Under the pieces are notes generated by a model that was given only the letters and a program-made list of their open reading frames with translations, ran no database searches and was not told the DNA's origin. The translations under genes and the position numbers were made by a program. This document shows positions 13,533-24,925 of a stretch of 64,000 bases of DNA, one piece after another. The DNA is taken from contig CAJJDN010000037.1 of NCBI GenBank assembly GCA_905182985.1, positions 85,892 through 149,891 of the forward strand, in the 5' to 3' direction. How positions within the stretch are numbered: position 1 is the stretch's first letter; every line of letters begins with the position of its first letter. The stretch comes from Paramecium sonneborni (taxonomy: Eukaryota > Ciliophora > Oligohymenophorea > Peniculida > Parameciidae).

Positions 13533-14626
13533 TCAAGAAATCAGTCCATTTGCAATAAACTGTTGCATAGATAAACTTTCCCTTAAGAAATTGGCTTCCT
13601 AAATTATACCTTTTGCAACCCAGCTTCCATTTTAATTTTAATAAATTCTAACTTCTCTAGAGGTGACTTAGTTTTAGTTTTCATCTATCTTTTTGCTTTC
13701 ACAAGACACAGCCAATAGAGTGGCTAAAATATTCCATGAAACTCGATAAGCTTAATAATTTGGTTTTGTTTCTCTATTTATATTAAATACTTTCATTTTT
13801 TCTACTTCAGTTTCCTTTACAATCTTAATCTACCATATTTTAACACCTTCAATACTAGCAGATGCAATCAAATGAAAACTTTTTCCATTTTAATTAGCCC
13901 ATTATACATCATTAATTGTTTTTTCTTCTTCAAATTCATGAATTTTTTTCATTCCTAATTTTTAATTTTCATATTATAACATCCAAATGGCCATTGTTTT
14001 CATACTATGAGAATGATCAATTTTAATTTTACTGAGATATTTTTATTATTCAGCATTTCCTGCAGCTACCAACATTTCTCTTTCTAATGGAGCACGATTC
14101 CATGATATTGCTCTTAATCCATAATCCATAATATGAACATCTTCTCCTTCCTTAATAAATTAATTCTACTCATGTGCTCTATGAATTTATAATTTTCCAT
14201 CAACATATGCTATTGCTAATAGAAGACCATTAGATTTTGAACCAAATTATATATCAGCTACTGCTTCTTTACTTTCTAATATTAATATTCTCTATTTCCA
14301 TTATACTATAATTTATTTTTATCCAGATGGACTTTCTTATAGGAATTTCTTTTCTTCCCAAACACCAACACCTTTATCCTAACTACATGTTGCTATCAAT
14401 TATCCAAATTTAGGATCTGCCCATCTAATCTTCCAAATTGGACCATCATGAAATTTACATTCTGCACTCTTTTCCCATTTCCTATTCAAATCTATTAATT
14501 TATTTACCCATCTACTTTATTATAAACTCTCATTGTTTAATCACTTGAAGCTGTAGCAAATCTATTACCATCAAAATTAAAAGCTATATCATGAATAATA
14601 TCCTAATGACTAGTTTCTATTAGCAT
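13533..14626 (-). CDS. SEH1: Nucleoporin SEH1, WD40 (assembly copy 1)
   Basis: 355 aa, ATG at 14626, TGA at 13533-13535, one intron 14482-14507. Sequence marks of SEH1 are the N-terminal HQDIIHDIAFNFDGNRFATA, SSDQTMRVYNK, then after splicing IWKIRWADPKFGQLIATCS and GVGVWEE. Six WD-like blades follow, including SIEGVKIWQI. SEH1 is a beta-propeller subunit shared by the Y-complex of the nuclear pore and the SEA/GATOR2 complex. The length agrees with the family (about 350 aa). The gene is head-to-head with the B-box-like gene with only 22 bp between the two ATGs. The copy at 14788-15881 is very probably the same locus. Confidence 0.85.
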
Positions 14627-14648
14627 TATATATATTAATTTAACGAAT

Positions 14649-14749
14649 ATGATTAAACCAAAGAAGTCTTCGCGTGAACTCTGGAATCAATTGGGCTTAC
14701 GAAACCATATTAAACAAGCATTTGAAGAAAAAGAAACTACTTGGGGTTT
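14649..14749 (+). pseudogene. Truncated start of B-box-like gene (assembly fragment)
   Basis: Carries the same first 34 codons as the gene at 15904 and is then cut by the N at 14750. It is most likely a contig-end artefact, not a real pseudogene. Confidence 0.85.
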
Positions 14750-14750
14750 N

Positions 14751-16004
14751 CTAGAAATTTATTCAAATATAGAAACAGATTATCATCTCAAGAAATCAGT
14801 CCATTTGCAATAAACTGTTGCATAGATAAACTTTCCCTTAAGAAATTGGCTTCCTAAATTATACCTTTTGCAACCCAGCTTCCATTTTAATTTTAATAAA
14901 TTCTAACTTCTCTAGAGGTGACTTAGTTTTAGTTTTCATCTATCTTTTTGCTTTCACAAGACACAGCCAATAGAGTGGCTAAAATATTCCATGAAACTCG
15001 ATAAGCTTAATAATTTGGTTTTGTTTCTCTATTTATATTAAATACTTTCATTTTTTCTACTTCAGTTTCCTTTACAATCTTAATCTACCATATTTTAACA
15101 CCTTCAATACTAGCAGATGCAATCAAATGAAAACTTTTTCCATTTTAATTAGCCCATTATACATCATTAATTGTTTTTTCTTCTTCAAATTCATGAATTT
15201 TTTTCATTCCTAATTTTTAATTTTCATATTATAACATCCAAATGGCCATTGTTTTCATACTATGAGAATGATCAATTTTAATTTTACTGAGATATTTTTA
15301 TTATTCAGCATTTCCTGCAGCTACCAACATTTCTCTTTCTAATGGAGCACGATTCCATGATATTGCTCTTAATCCATAATCCATAATATGAACATCTTCT
15401 CCTTCCTTAATAAATTAATTCTACTCATGTGCTCTATGAATTTATAATTTTCCATCAACATATGCTATTGCTAATAGAAGACCATTAGATTTTGAACCAA
15501 ATTATATATCAGCTACTGCTTCTTTACTTTCTAATATTAATATTCTCTATTTCCATTATACTATAATTTATTTTTATCCAGATGGACTTTCTTATAGGAA
15601 TTTCTTTTCTTCCCAAACACCAACACCTTTATCCTAACTACATGTTGCTATCAATTATCCAAATTTAGGATCTGCCCATCTAATCTTCCAAATTGGACCA
15701 TCATGAAATTTACATTCTGCACTCTTTTCCCATTTCCTATTCAAATCTATTAATTTATTTACCCATCTACTTTATTATAAACTCTCATTGTTTAATCACT
15801 TGAAGCTGTAGCAAATCTATTACCATCAAAATTAAAAGCTATATCATGAATAATATCCTAATGACTAGTTTCTATTAGCATTATATATATTAATTTAACG
15901 AATATGATTAAACCAAAGAAGTCTTCGCGTGAACTCTGGAATCAATTGGGCTTACGAAACCATATTAAACAAGCATTTGAAGAAAAAGAAACTACTTGGG
16001 GTTT
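14751..16004. repeat. Direct duplication, second copy (assembly overlap)
   Basis: Second member of the pair described at 13496-14749, offset 1255. Reading continues naturally past 16004 into the B-box-like gene, so this side carries the complete downstream sequence. Confidence 0.9.
14788..15881 (-). CDS. SEH1: Nucleoporin SEH1, WD40 (assembly copy 2)
   Basis: Looks identical to the copy at 13533-14626 (intron here 15737-15762). See that entry for domains. It should be counted once. Confidence 0.8.
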
Positions 16005-17174
16005 AATCGTTGATTCCAATAAGAAAAACCTTGTAATTCATTAAACTATTCTCAGAGCCAAAGATCTATATCAGAATATACTATCACATAAAAATTAAAA
16101 GAGCAACATAATTCATTCATCAAAAATAAAGACAAACCTATTACTAAAACCTTTTTAGAAGATTAAATTCAAAAGACTAATTTAGATAAAGATGAGTGGA
16201 TCCAATTAGCATCAATTAATGAAAAATCTAATCTTTCACCTATAACCAAAAGAAATTCTAATGATTAAACCTTTTCTCCCATCAATAGACTTAAAAATGA
16301 AGAATAATCACTTATACAACAATAATCATTTTAAATAAACATTGAAAAAAACAATATTTGTAAATTACCAGGTCATGAAAACAATTAATACAAATTTATA
16401 TGTGTAGATAATGATTGTCCATATAAATTATAAAAAGCATGTGCACATTGTGTTATTAAAATGCATACTAAACATGTTACCCAAATGAAAGAAATTCAAA
16501 ATTATGAAAACTTAATTGAATAAAACATTAAAAAGGCTGATTAATTGATTAATCAAAGTTTAGAATTATTTAAAGAAATTCAAAAACCTTATGAAAATTA
16601 CTTTCTTTAAATTAAAAATTAAATAATTACCCTTATTAATGATCTACAATAAAAACTGTTACAAATTAATAAAGATTAAATCCAAAAAATTATTAATAAT
16701 GATATAGAAATAATTTAGAATTTTAATTCTAAGTTTGAAGCTTATAAATTAATGAATACATTAATACCAGATGATATCATTGAAGAATATACGCGAATTA
16801 TTAATGGTATCTCTGAAAAGATAAAACTCAATATAAATTTTGATCCAATTCATAAATAAGTTGAATAATTTGTAATGTCAATCTTTTGTCCCAAAAAATA
16901 AAAAGAAAATAAAGAATAAAGTGATGATACTGAACTATTATAACAATTCATATAGACTAATAGAGATTCAAATAAGGAATCTATTCTAAAACCAAGTAAT
17001 TCAATGACTTGTTGTTCTCATCAATCCCCTTTACTAACTTAAAAATAATTGAAAACCAAACTAGTTATGGGATCTGCATCTCCTTTAAATGTTTTCAATC
17101 GTTAAATTACTGGAAGGCAAGTCACAAAAATCATCTAAACATAACCAATTATATACTATCGTACTAACAGTTGA
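15904..17174 (+). CDS. B-box-like zinc-binding coiled-coil protein
   Basis: 415 aa, one intron 16033-16055; splicing it joins MIKPKKSSRELWNQ... to the rest of the frame. Around residues 155-190 is a Cys/His cluster, ICKLPGHENN then FICVDNDCPY, CAHCVIKMHTKH, arranged like a B-box-type zinc finger. A long helical, Gln/Lys/Glu/Ile-rich segment follows (about 195-330), probably coiled coil, then a Ser-rich tail. Such B-box plus coiled-coil proteins are common in ciliates and usually of unknown role. The ATG lies 22 bp from the divergent SEH1 start. Confidence 0.65.
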
Positions 17175-17509
17175 AATAAAGTTAAAAGCTTTCATAAATA
17201 ATATATATATATATATTTGAATAATATTTTATATCTTATTAATTTTTTATATATATGTTATTTAACCATATTATTAAATACAAATAATTGTATTAGAGAT
17301 CAATAAATTTATCTGAAATCATTAGAATATATATGACTTTGTTATTTAATAATATAAAATTAAAGGATTGTATAAATTCTTTAATTCAAAATGTATAATT
17401 TATACTAAGAACAGTATAATATATAGTGATAATATATTAGAGACGAGAGAAAAGAAATAGAAGAATGATTATATTTTAAGTTTATATAACTAATTAAAAG
17501 ATATTAATA
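17175..17509 (+). other. Intergenic, no gene seen
   Basis: A+T-rich spacer with an (AT)n run at about 17200-17215. An in-frame upstream ATG for the next gene lies inside it at 17465. Confidence 0.5.
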
Positions 17510-18442
17510 ATGTAAATTATTAAGAGCAAAGCAGTGTAGTAATTAGTGCATCGTTCACAATATAACAAAATTGTGTGGTAATCATCGAACCCATACAATA
17601 AGAGATGGCAATACAAATTTAAGAATGCTTATTATACTTACCCAAGAGATATTAATCAAGAGCATACATACGTAAAAACACCAAAAGATAATTGGGAATC
17701 AGTACCACTTGGATGGGCATGGATTTAAGATTTATTGCATAGACATGTAAGATTTTTAAATTAAAATTTAGGTACCTAATTTCTCATGTTTAATTGAAAG
17801 AAGACATAGATTATTTGATAAATTCAATGTTTACTTTTTGCCTGCTTTTAGTCTCTTCTTCTATCAATTTTATCCTTTAGCTTTTGGATTCAAAGTAATA
17901 ATGTTCAATACAAAATTAGGTTTTAACTGTTTTACCATTAGCCATGTTATATGTAAGAGCAAGAGATAAATGTGGTGATCCTGACTTTAAAGAAACTTAT
18001 CTTAGAGATATGCTATACAAGAATAGTGAAATTAATGCTTTATTCAAAGATGAAACTATTCATGTATTAGATTATGATTGTGAATATGATCGTGGATATC
18101 CATGTCCTGAAAAATTCCCAGAATTCAAAAATAAAGTAAGGATTAAAAATATTCCAAAGTTTTGGTAATTCTTTAATACTGACACTTCTATGACAACTGG
18201 TTATTTCAAAATGGCTGATGTTGAAACAGGTGCAGTTATGAATTTGAAATTTAAGACTATGCCTGTACCAGGAAAATATAGATATTAAATTGGTGAACCA
18301 TTCTATTTCTATGATTTAAGAGGTATTATTTACTATTAAATTTAAAGCTGAAATAACTCATAATGGATAACATAAAGAAGTTGTTTTAGTTGATGAGAAA
18401 GTTGCTCTATAAAAAATAAGACCATTTTTATTAATTATTTGA
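17510..18442 (+). CDS. Probable mitochondrial membrane protein, family not recognised
   Basis: 285 aa from ATG 17510 (an in-frame ATG at 17465 would add 15 residues). Introns are 17747-17771, 17895-17919 and 18323-18347. A fourth candidate, 18145-18168 (24 nt), is in frame and open, and I left it as exon. The N-terminus is basic and poor in acidic residues (MQIIKSKAVQQLVHRSQYNK), suggesting import into mitochondria. A hydrophobic hairpin or long segment lies at about residues 105-145, and the C-terminal half is soluble (CGDPDFKETYLRDMLYKNSE, GAVMNLKFKTMPVPGKYRYQ). It may be a lineage-specific respiratory-complex or ATP-synthase subunit; that is inference only. It converges on the next gene with 15 bp between stop codons. 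Confidence 0.6.
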
Positions 18443-18457
18443 AAAATAATATAAGAA

Positions 18458-20579
18458 TCAATCTAGCATATTAAAATTATATTCAATTTCATTCTTTTAT
18501 TATAATTTACGATATGTATTAGCCATTCTTTATTTTATTTATTCATTTATTTATTTTTAACTCATTCCTTTATCATTTGCTTTTAATTCTGTTTCTTTCT
18601 TCAATATTTACTATGGATTTAATGATTTTTGATCAGTCCATTCAATAACAAACTCATACCATATTTAATCTCCAATCACTTATCCAAATAAAGAATACAA
18701 AACTAATTTTAATTCTTGAACATCAGATAAATGCCTTTTATTTTAATATAATTTTAGTATTCTCTCTTATTCTTCCTTTTAAAGATATTCAAGTTGTTAC
18801 TAAAATTATACTAATTTTTAATTAAAATCTTTAATAAATAAATTTCCTTCACTAGGCATATTTTATAATTTAAAGTTTGTCTCTTCTTTTTCCTAAAAAT
18901 GTCCAGATTCTAAATCTTAATTCTCCCATTTAAGAACATGAGCAAAAGATGAAGGATTCATAGGATCTATACCTTAAACAAATACAGGTTTCTTTATTGA
19001 TACCTTACTTCTTTTAAGCATAGTCTTTACTTAATTTTTCAATTAAAAAACACTTACAGGTTATGTTTAAAATAGACATTATTATGACTGAGTACTTCTT
19101 AAATTAGTTTAATTGTGATTCAATTTCTATGATTTTAATCTAGCATCCTCTATTTCCATTTCTAATTATGCAGCTTTAAGTAAATACTATCTCGATTAAT
19201 CATCTAAGTATCTAGGAAATTATTCTATTTTAGCGTTTTCATTTATTTTTTTCATCTATTTAACTATTTAAATCAATCCCTCTGGCATTAATGATTCATT
19301 TGCCTCTTAAAGTTATTTTAAGAAAATATCCTTTAATAACATCTTACATCTTCTCTTTTTTTATCTTAATTCATCTAAATCTTTTTATATGGCTTCTTAT
19401 TTATCAATATTTCTTTACATCTCCTCTTTTATTTATGAAATAAATCTTTAAATATTTTTTATTTCTAAATCTCTCTATTATCTAATTTTTTCTATAATCT
19501 CCATCATATTCCTTTTTTTACCTTCTTAATCAGGAACATATCCTTATCTTGTTTTTTCTTCTTTTTAAAAAAATTTCCTTCTTATTTCACTAATTTCTTC
19601 CTCTTTTTGATTTGTTTTTTGTACTAATTTGTTATTTTCTAATCTCATCTCATAAAGAATTTATTTATTATCTTTAATTTAAATTTAGAATTATTAGAAT
19701 GATTCCATTAACTATTTAGCAGAAGTCGATGTTTATTATCCAGTCTATATCATTTCCATTTCAAATTGATTTGGAGGTTTATTACTATAATATTTAGCTC
19801 TAGATAAGACTATATCATAATCTATATATTATGCTGGGTTACTAAAGTATTCAGTTAAACCTTTGAAATTATTTAGAGTAGAATTTTTTAATGCTTAAGA
19901 TTAATCTCTTACAACTTATGCTGTTTCCTCATCCATTTTTTAATGATTCCAATTTGACTTTACTTTTCTATTTATTTATAAATCATCTAATTTCTTTGTA
20001 ACTTTTTATAATAACAATGAATTTAAAATGTGTTTATTCATTTCTATTCTAACTTAATCTAAAGTTTTTAAAACAGGATTATTAGAATCCTTATTTGATC
20101 TTAACAATTAAAACTTCACTTAAACATTCATATTCTACTCTTCTTCTTAAGATAAATTCTTTAACTACTATTTTTCTTATGGTTTAAGAATTGAGTTAAT
20201 AATAGCTTAATTTATCTAAGGTCCTCCATCATTAGTAAACTCATTCTCCATAAATTTATTATCATTCTATTTAATTTATTCAAAAGCAAATGTTTTTTTC
20301 TTTGAAACTACCTATTCATGCCATTAATCTAATTATTCAAGTAATTAATCTTATTCATCCTTGCTCTATCTCCTCTTTTATTTAGAAGATGGCTTATGCA
20401 CAGATTCAGTTGCATCTCCCAAATCTACAACATTCCTCATTTTTATTATTTTTCTATCTCATAAATATAGTTTTCCTAATACCTTTAGAAATAGGATCAG
20501 TTTCCTCAAATTAATTTACAGATCTCTATCTAGGAATTTAGGTTGAGGGTTTCGAATCAAAATTTGATGGAGAATGCAT
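18458..20579 (-). CDS. Large coiled-coil protein
   Basis: 698 aa, start at 20579, TGA at 18458-18460, one intron 20458-20482 (25 nt, ending GAG) that joins MHSPSNFDSKPSTQ... to the main frame. The body is charged and helical, with coiled-coil heptads around residues 290-420 (EEEISEIRRKFFQKEEKTRQ, RQQRDLEIKNIQRFISQIKE). A block near 430-480 (ANESLMPEGLIQIVKQMKKI, FPRYLDDQSRQYLLKAAQLE) resembles a conserved element of large protist coiled-coil proteins linked to cilia or basal bodies. I cannot name the family. Gln content is high, all from TAA/TAG codons. Confidence 0.75.
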
Positions 20580-21186
20580 ACTTGAGCGAATTAAAACATT
20601 TTTTTTATGCGATTTCATTAATAATTAATACTTATAAAAATAATAAATAATGAAATAAATAAAATACTCTATATGAATTTAAGTCTAATTAAAAAATACA
20701 TCTATGTATCTATGTGTAATTTAAGTTAACGTATTCATTATTTTATTCTATTTTGAAATCCTATTAAAATTATTAATATATATATATGAATAATTAGCAC
20801 TTAAAAATTAATTTCAATAATCCATTTGACTAATTATATCCTTATTTCCAAACAATAAATTTTATATTACTAAATTTAGCATTCTAAATTCTAGTTAGAG
20901 AAAATTAAAAATTTTCTAATCATATATAGATTTAGTAAATATAGAAAAATTAAAGAAATTTCAATAGGAAAAGTAAAATTCATATAAAATTTGATTAATA
21001 ATTCCATTGAATTATAGTAATTTAAAAAGTAGAATAAAAAATACTTTTTATCTTGCATATTTTCCTATGATATGACATTTAGATACTTTTAAATGAGAAA
21101 AAAAGTAAAAGTTTAGAAAACAATAAATATAAATAATCATAGGTATGTTTGAAGCTGATTTATAACTAAAATCTTATTTAATTAAA
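20580..21186 (+). other. Intergenic, no gene seen
   Basis: Very A+T-rich spacer between the coiled-coil gene (-) and the K+ channel gene (+), which diverge from it. In-frame upstream ATGs for the channel occur at 21145 and 21187. Confidence 0.5.
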
Positions 21187-22821
21187 ATGTCATTTGACAT
21201 ACAATAATAAAAAAAGACGCAAGAAAATAAAACCACAATGGTAAATGAAATGATGGTTCAAAATATATCTATTTAATCTGAAATGAAGACAGTGCCATTA
21301 ATAAAAAAATAATAAAGCAAAAGAAAATTCAAAAGGGCTACCACTATAATTGATGATGATGATGATATTTATAGAGGGCCTTTTGAGGATGGAAGAGTAA
21401 CAAGAATGATCTTCGAAAAATGCAGATTAATTGAATTAACTAGATTTTGGTTTATTTTGGCATGTTTAATACTAACGATCTTAGAGGTATAAATGTTTTG
21501 AATTAGTATGAATATAGTTTTTCAACATTCATATAAAATACAATGGAATATGAACTAAATATACTGTTGTATTTAATTTTCTGTATGTCAATAATTATTG
21601 CTTTGTTGACAATCATAGCCTACTTGATAGAACTTGAATATAGAAAATGTTCTAAAATAATTTCCAATAAGGCATCAATTTTATAAACTGAATTAAAATG
21701 GGGATTATTATGTGAAATATTGATAATAATTCCAACATCAAATCCTTTCACTAGGAATTTTAATGTAAGTTTTGAATAGAGAGGAACAGGAGAATAAAGA
21801 TTTTACACAGTAAATGAAATTCTGACATATTTGATGTTTTTTAGACTCTATTTGTTACTTAATATAGGGTTTAAATTTTAAGAATATTATTCAAATCAAA
21901 TAGGAAGAGTAAGGTAATAATTAATAAATAAATTTTGTTAGTTGTTTATATAGAACTCGTTTTGGAACTCATCTGATGCTAAAATTATGCATACGTTAAT
22001 TCCCATTCTATACTTTAACTTGGTTATTTATAGTTGGTTTCATATAATATGCATATTAATTAGAGATATCAGAAAGACCTCTCTTAAGAACTTTTGAAAC
22101 AATAGAATATTATGATTTCACTAAACATTTGTGGGTTAATATGATAACTATAGCTACGGTAGGTTATGGAGATTTCTTTCCTTATACAGATTTAGGTAGA
22201 ATAGCAATGACTTTGGGATTATTTTATGGTGTTACAATAACATCTTTATTTACAGCTATTTTATATAATATGTTATAGCCTAATTCAGGAGAATATCAAT
22301 CTTGGGCATTGTTGGATAAAACAAATATAACAAAGAATATTAAAAAAGCAAGTTCAAGGATATTTTATTATTTAAATGAATTAAGAAAAGGAAAGAAAAT
22401 TACCAAAACTTAGGTTGTCAATCTTAATTTGGAAGACACACTTTATAATCTTGAAAGATTTTTACAAGATGTAGGAATGTTGAAAAGGTAATTAATTATT
22501 TAATTATCTATTAGAATGCATAGAGATATTGATGGAGAAGAATTTTAAGAAATGGTCAAAAGGAAATTTGGAGATGCAAATTCTAAATTTAAAGAACTTA
22601 AATAATAAATGTAGAAATTCAGTCGATAATAAATAGTAATATAAAATATTCTCTATAAATTATCATAAAATGAGATTAGTGCAATAGAATAGAAGTAAGA
22701 ATAGATGAATCAATTTTCACTTAAATATAATAATGAAGAGATAATCAGTAAAGATGATGAGTTTTTCAATAATTTAGAAGATTCACAAAGGGATTCATAT
22801 TTAATGAGTTTTCACAATTGA
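21187..22821 (+). CDS. SK-type (small-conductance Ca2+-activated) K+ channel, copy A
   Basis: About 519 aa from ATG 21187; in-frame ATGs at 21145 and 21238 leave the exact start open. Introns are 21487-21506 (20 nt), 21914-21941 (28 nt) and 22488-22514 (27 nt). Six membrane segments can be traced, with the selectivity filter TIATVGYGDFFPYTDLGR near residue 310 between S5 and S6. Directly after S6 comes WALLDKTNITKNIKKASSRI, which lines up with the calmodulin-binding domain of SK channels. There is no Arg-rich S4, as in SK. In ciliates Ca2+-activated K+ currents repolarise the membrane after Ca2+ action potentials. The third intron is a multiple of three and open, but sits at the same place as a frame-shifting intron in copy B. 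Confidence 0.85.
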
Positions 22822-22850
22822 TCAAAAATTTTGATAGTTAATTATTTATT

Positions 22851-24475
22851 ATGAAATCTTAAAATTAAGAAACTATAGAATTGTAAGGTAATCCTGCTTC
22901 AAGAGCAAATGAGGATGATTATTTACGATAACATGGTAGACTTTCACATTTATTTTAAACTCTTTCAACAAATTCAAGGAATAACAAAAAAAAGTCATCT
23001 ATTATTGGAAAATCAAAAACTAATGATTTTGAAGATAGTAGAATTACAAGACTTTATTTTGAAAGATACAGAGTGTTAGAATTAGGCCGAATGTTGACTA
23101 TTTGTGCAAGTATTTTCCTTACAGTTCTTGAAGTTAATTATTGATAAATAATATAGTATGAGGTTTCATTTGCATATTAGTTAACGGATAGATATGAAGA
23201 AGAAATAAAAACACTGTTATACCTAATTCTATTCTTAACCATTATATCTAGTATTTTATTTTCAATTATATAGTTCTTATGACAATTATGGCATATTTAG
23301 CAGAACTCGAATTTAAGAAACTTTCTCTTACAGTACCTAAAGATTCCAATATTTTTTAAACAAATCTAATTTTCCTTCTATTAATTGAATCTATTATACT
23401 TCTTCCTTGTCCTACACCATATACAATGGGATATAAAGTTTAATTTTCTCAACGGTATAATGATTAACCAAGATTCTACTTCATAAATGAAATACTAACT
23501 TTTGTAATGCTTTTTCGATCATTACTTATTTTGAATATTGCTTTTAAATTTCAATCATTTTATTCAAACAGAGTTAATAGATTATGGTATTTATATATTA
23601 CATTTTTTTAGTGGTATTTATTCAGTTGAATTTGGTCCTCATTTTATTTTTAAAGTAGCCATCAGATAAAATCCATATTCTACTCTCTGTTGTTTATTTT
23701 CTATTGGAATTTTTTTATTTTCTTATTAATTAGAAATTTCAGAGAGATCTTTAATAAGAACATCTACTGAAATTGATTAATATTATACTAAAAATTCTTT
23801 TTGGGTTTGCATGATAACTATTTTCACAGTTGGCTATGGAGATATTTATCCAACTACAGAACTTGGAAGACTTTCAATGACATTAGGATTATTTTATGGA
23901 GTAGCTTTGACATCACTTTTTACAGCAATACTTTATGCTGATTTATAACCATTTGTTTCAGAATTAAAGTCTATTACCTTATTAGATAAAGCTAGCATAA
24001 AATTAGAAATTAGATATGTTGCTGAAAAAGTTTTTTTAAATTTCTACAAACTAAATATGTATCTCAAAAAATATCAAGTAAATGTTGAAAATAATCCTGC
24101 AACATCAATTAGAATTAGTTAAATCTAGTCTTCTTTATAAGAAGGTTTATAACTTAAAAGGTAAGAGATATTTATTATTATTCAAGAAATTATCGATCTA
24201 TTGATACTGAAGATTTAATCTCTATGGCTGAAAGATATTTCAAAGATATTAACTACAGAATCAAAGATTTCAAAGAAATGCTTTAAAAAATGAAATGTCA
24301 ATAAATTTCTATTAATAAAAATGATACTCCAAAATTAAGATCAACACAAAAACAATGTCATACTATTACTGCTGCTAGTTATGAAGTTAAAAGCAAAGAT
24401 GATTAATATTTCGAATAATTAATTGATTCTGAATCTAATAATTCAGAATTAATGTAATTTAATGAGGATGAGTGA
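22851..24475 (+). CDS. SK-type Ca2+-activated K+ channel, copy B
   Basis: 508 aa, introns 23133-23156, 23251-23273, 23587-23611 and 24161-24186. It shares the six-TM plan of copy A, the filter TIFTVGYGDIYPTTELGR near residue 303 and the post-S6 region LLDKASIKLEIRYVAEKVFL. Three introns occupy the same positions as those of copy A (after I-L-E, before S5, and in the C-terminal helix); the intron at 23251 is extra. The cytoplasmic N-terminus differs. The gene starts 29 bp after the stop of copy A, so this is a local tandem duplication that has diverged well beyond allelic difference. Confidence 0.85.
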
Positions 24476-24925
24476 TAATTATATACTGAACTTATTATAT
24501 TTATATAAATAAACATAAAAAAAGCCTTGAATATAAGTATATGTATTATTTGGAAATTAAACAATTAGCTTAGATTCAGTATAATCTCAAATCAATTTAA
24601 AAAATGTTACAAATAATTGATCTTTTTTTTATTGTTTATTTTAATCAAAACTTGATATCAAATTGTTACAAATTATTGATCTTTGTTTTTGTTAATTTTA
24701 ATCAAAATTTTATATCAATTTGTAAATACTTGATCTTAGTTTTTGTTAATTTTAATCAAAACTTGAATGATAAAAATATTTATGATAAAATTTATTCTTT
24801 ACTTTTTTATTCATTTTTACTCAAACTTTTCTATTAAAAACAAAAAAAAGGTGTAAATTCAATCAAACTGTTGTATCACTTTTAATTCAAGATTATTGAT
24901 ATGTAAATAAATAAAAATAATATAT
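24476..24925 (+). repeat. Intergenic with a diverged ~57-bp triple repeat
   Basis: No gene seen. Between about 24604 and 24770 a unit of roughly 53-57 bp recurs three times, each with (TT)GAT-CTT, a T-rich run, GTTAATTTTAATCAAAA and then TT(A)TATCAA. It lies just upstream of the second TmcB-like gene. It could be a small minisatellite or a leftover of local duplication. Confidence 0.6.

Larger units (their letters stand above)
13496..14749. repeat. Direct duplication, first copy (assembly overlap)
   Basis: These 1254 bases recur at 14751-16004, with no difference noticed by eye, separated by a single N at 14750. The first copy stops in the middle of an exon. This is the pattern of two overlapping contig ends joined without merging. 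It carries a complete SEH1 gene and a truncated start of the B-box-like gene. Confidence 0.9.

Noticed and set aside
18145..18168. 24-nt GT-AG intron in the mitochondrial-type protein
   Set aside because: The stretch is in frame, free of TGA and ends CAAAG; retained as exon without transcript data.
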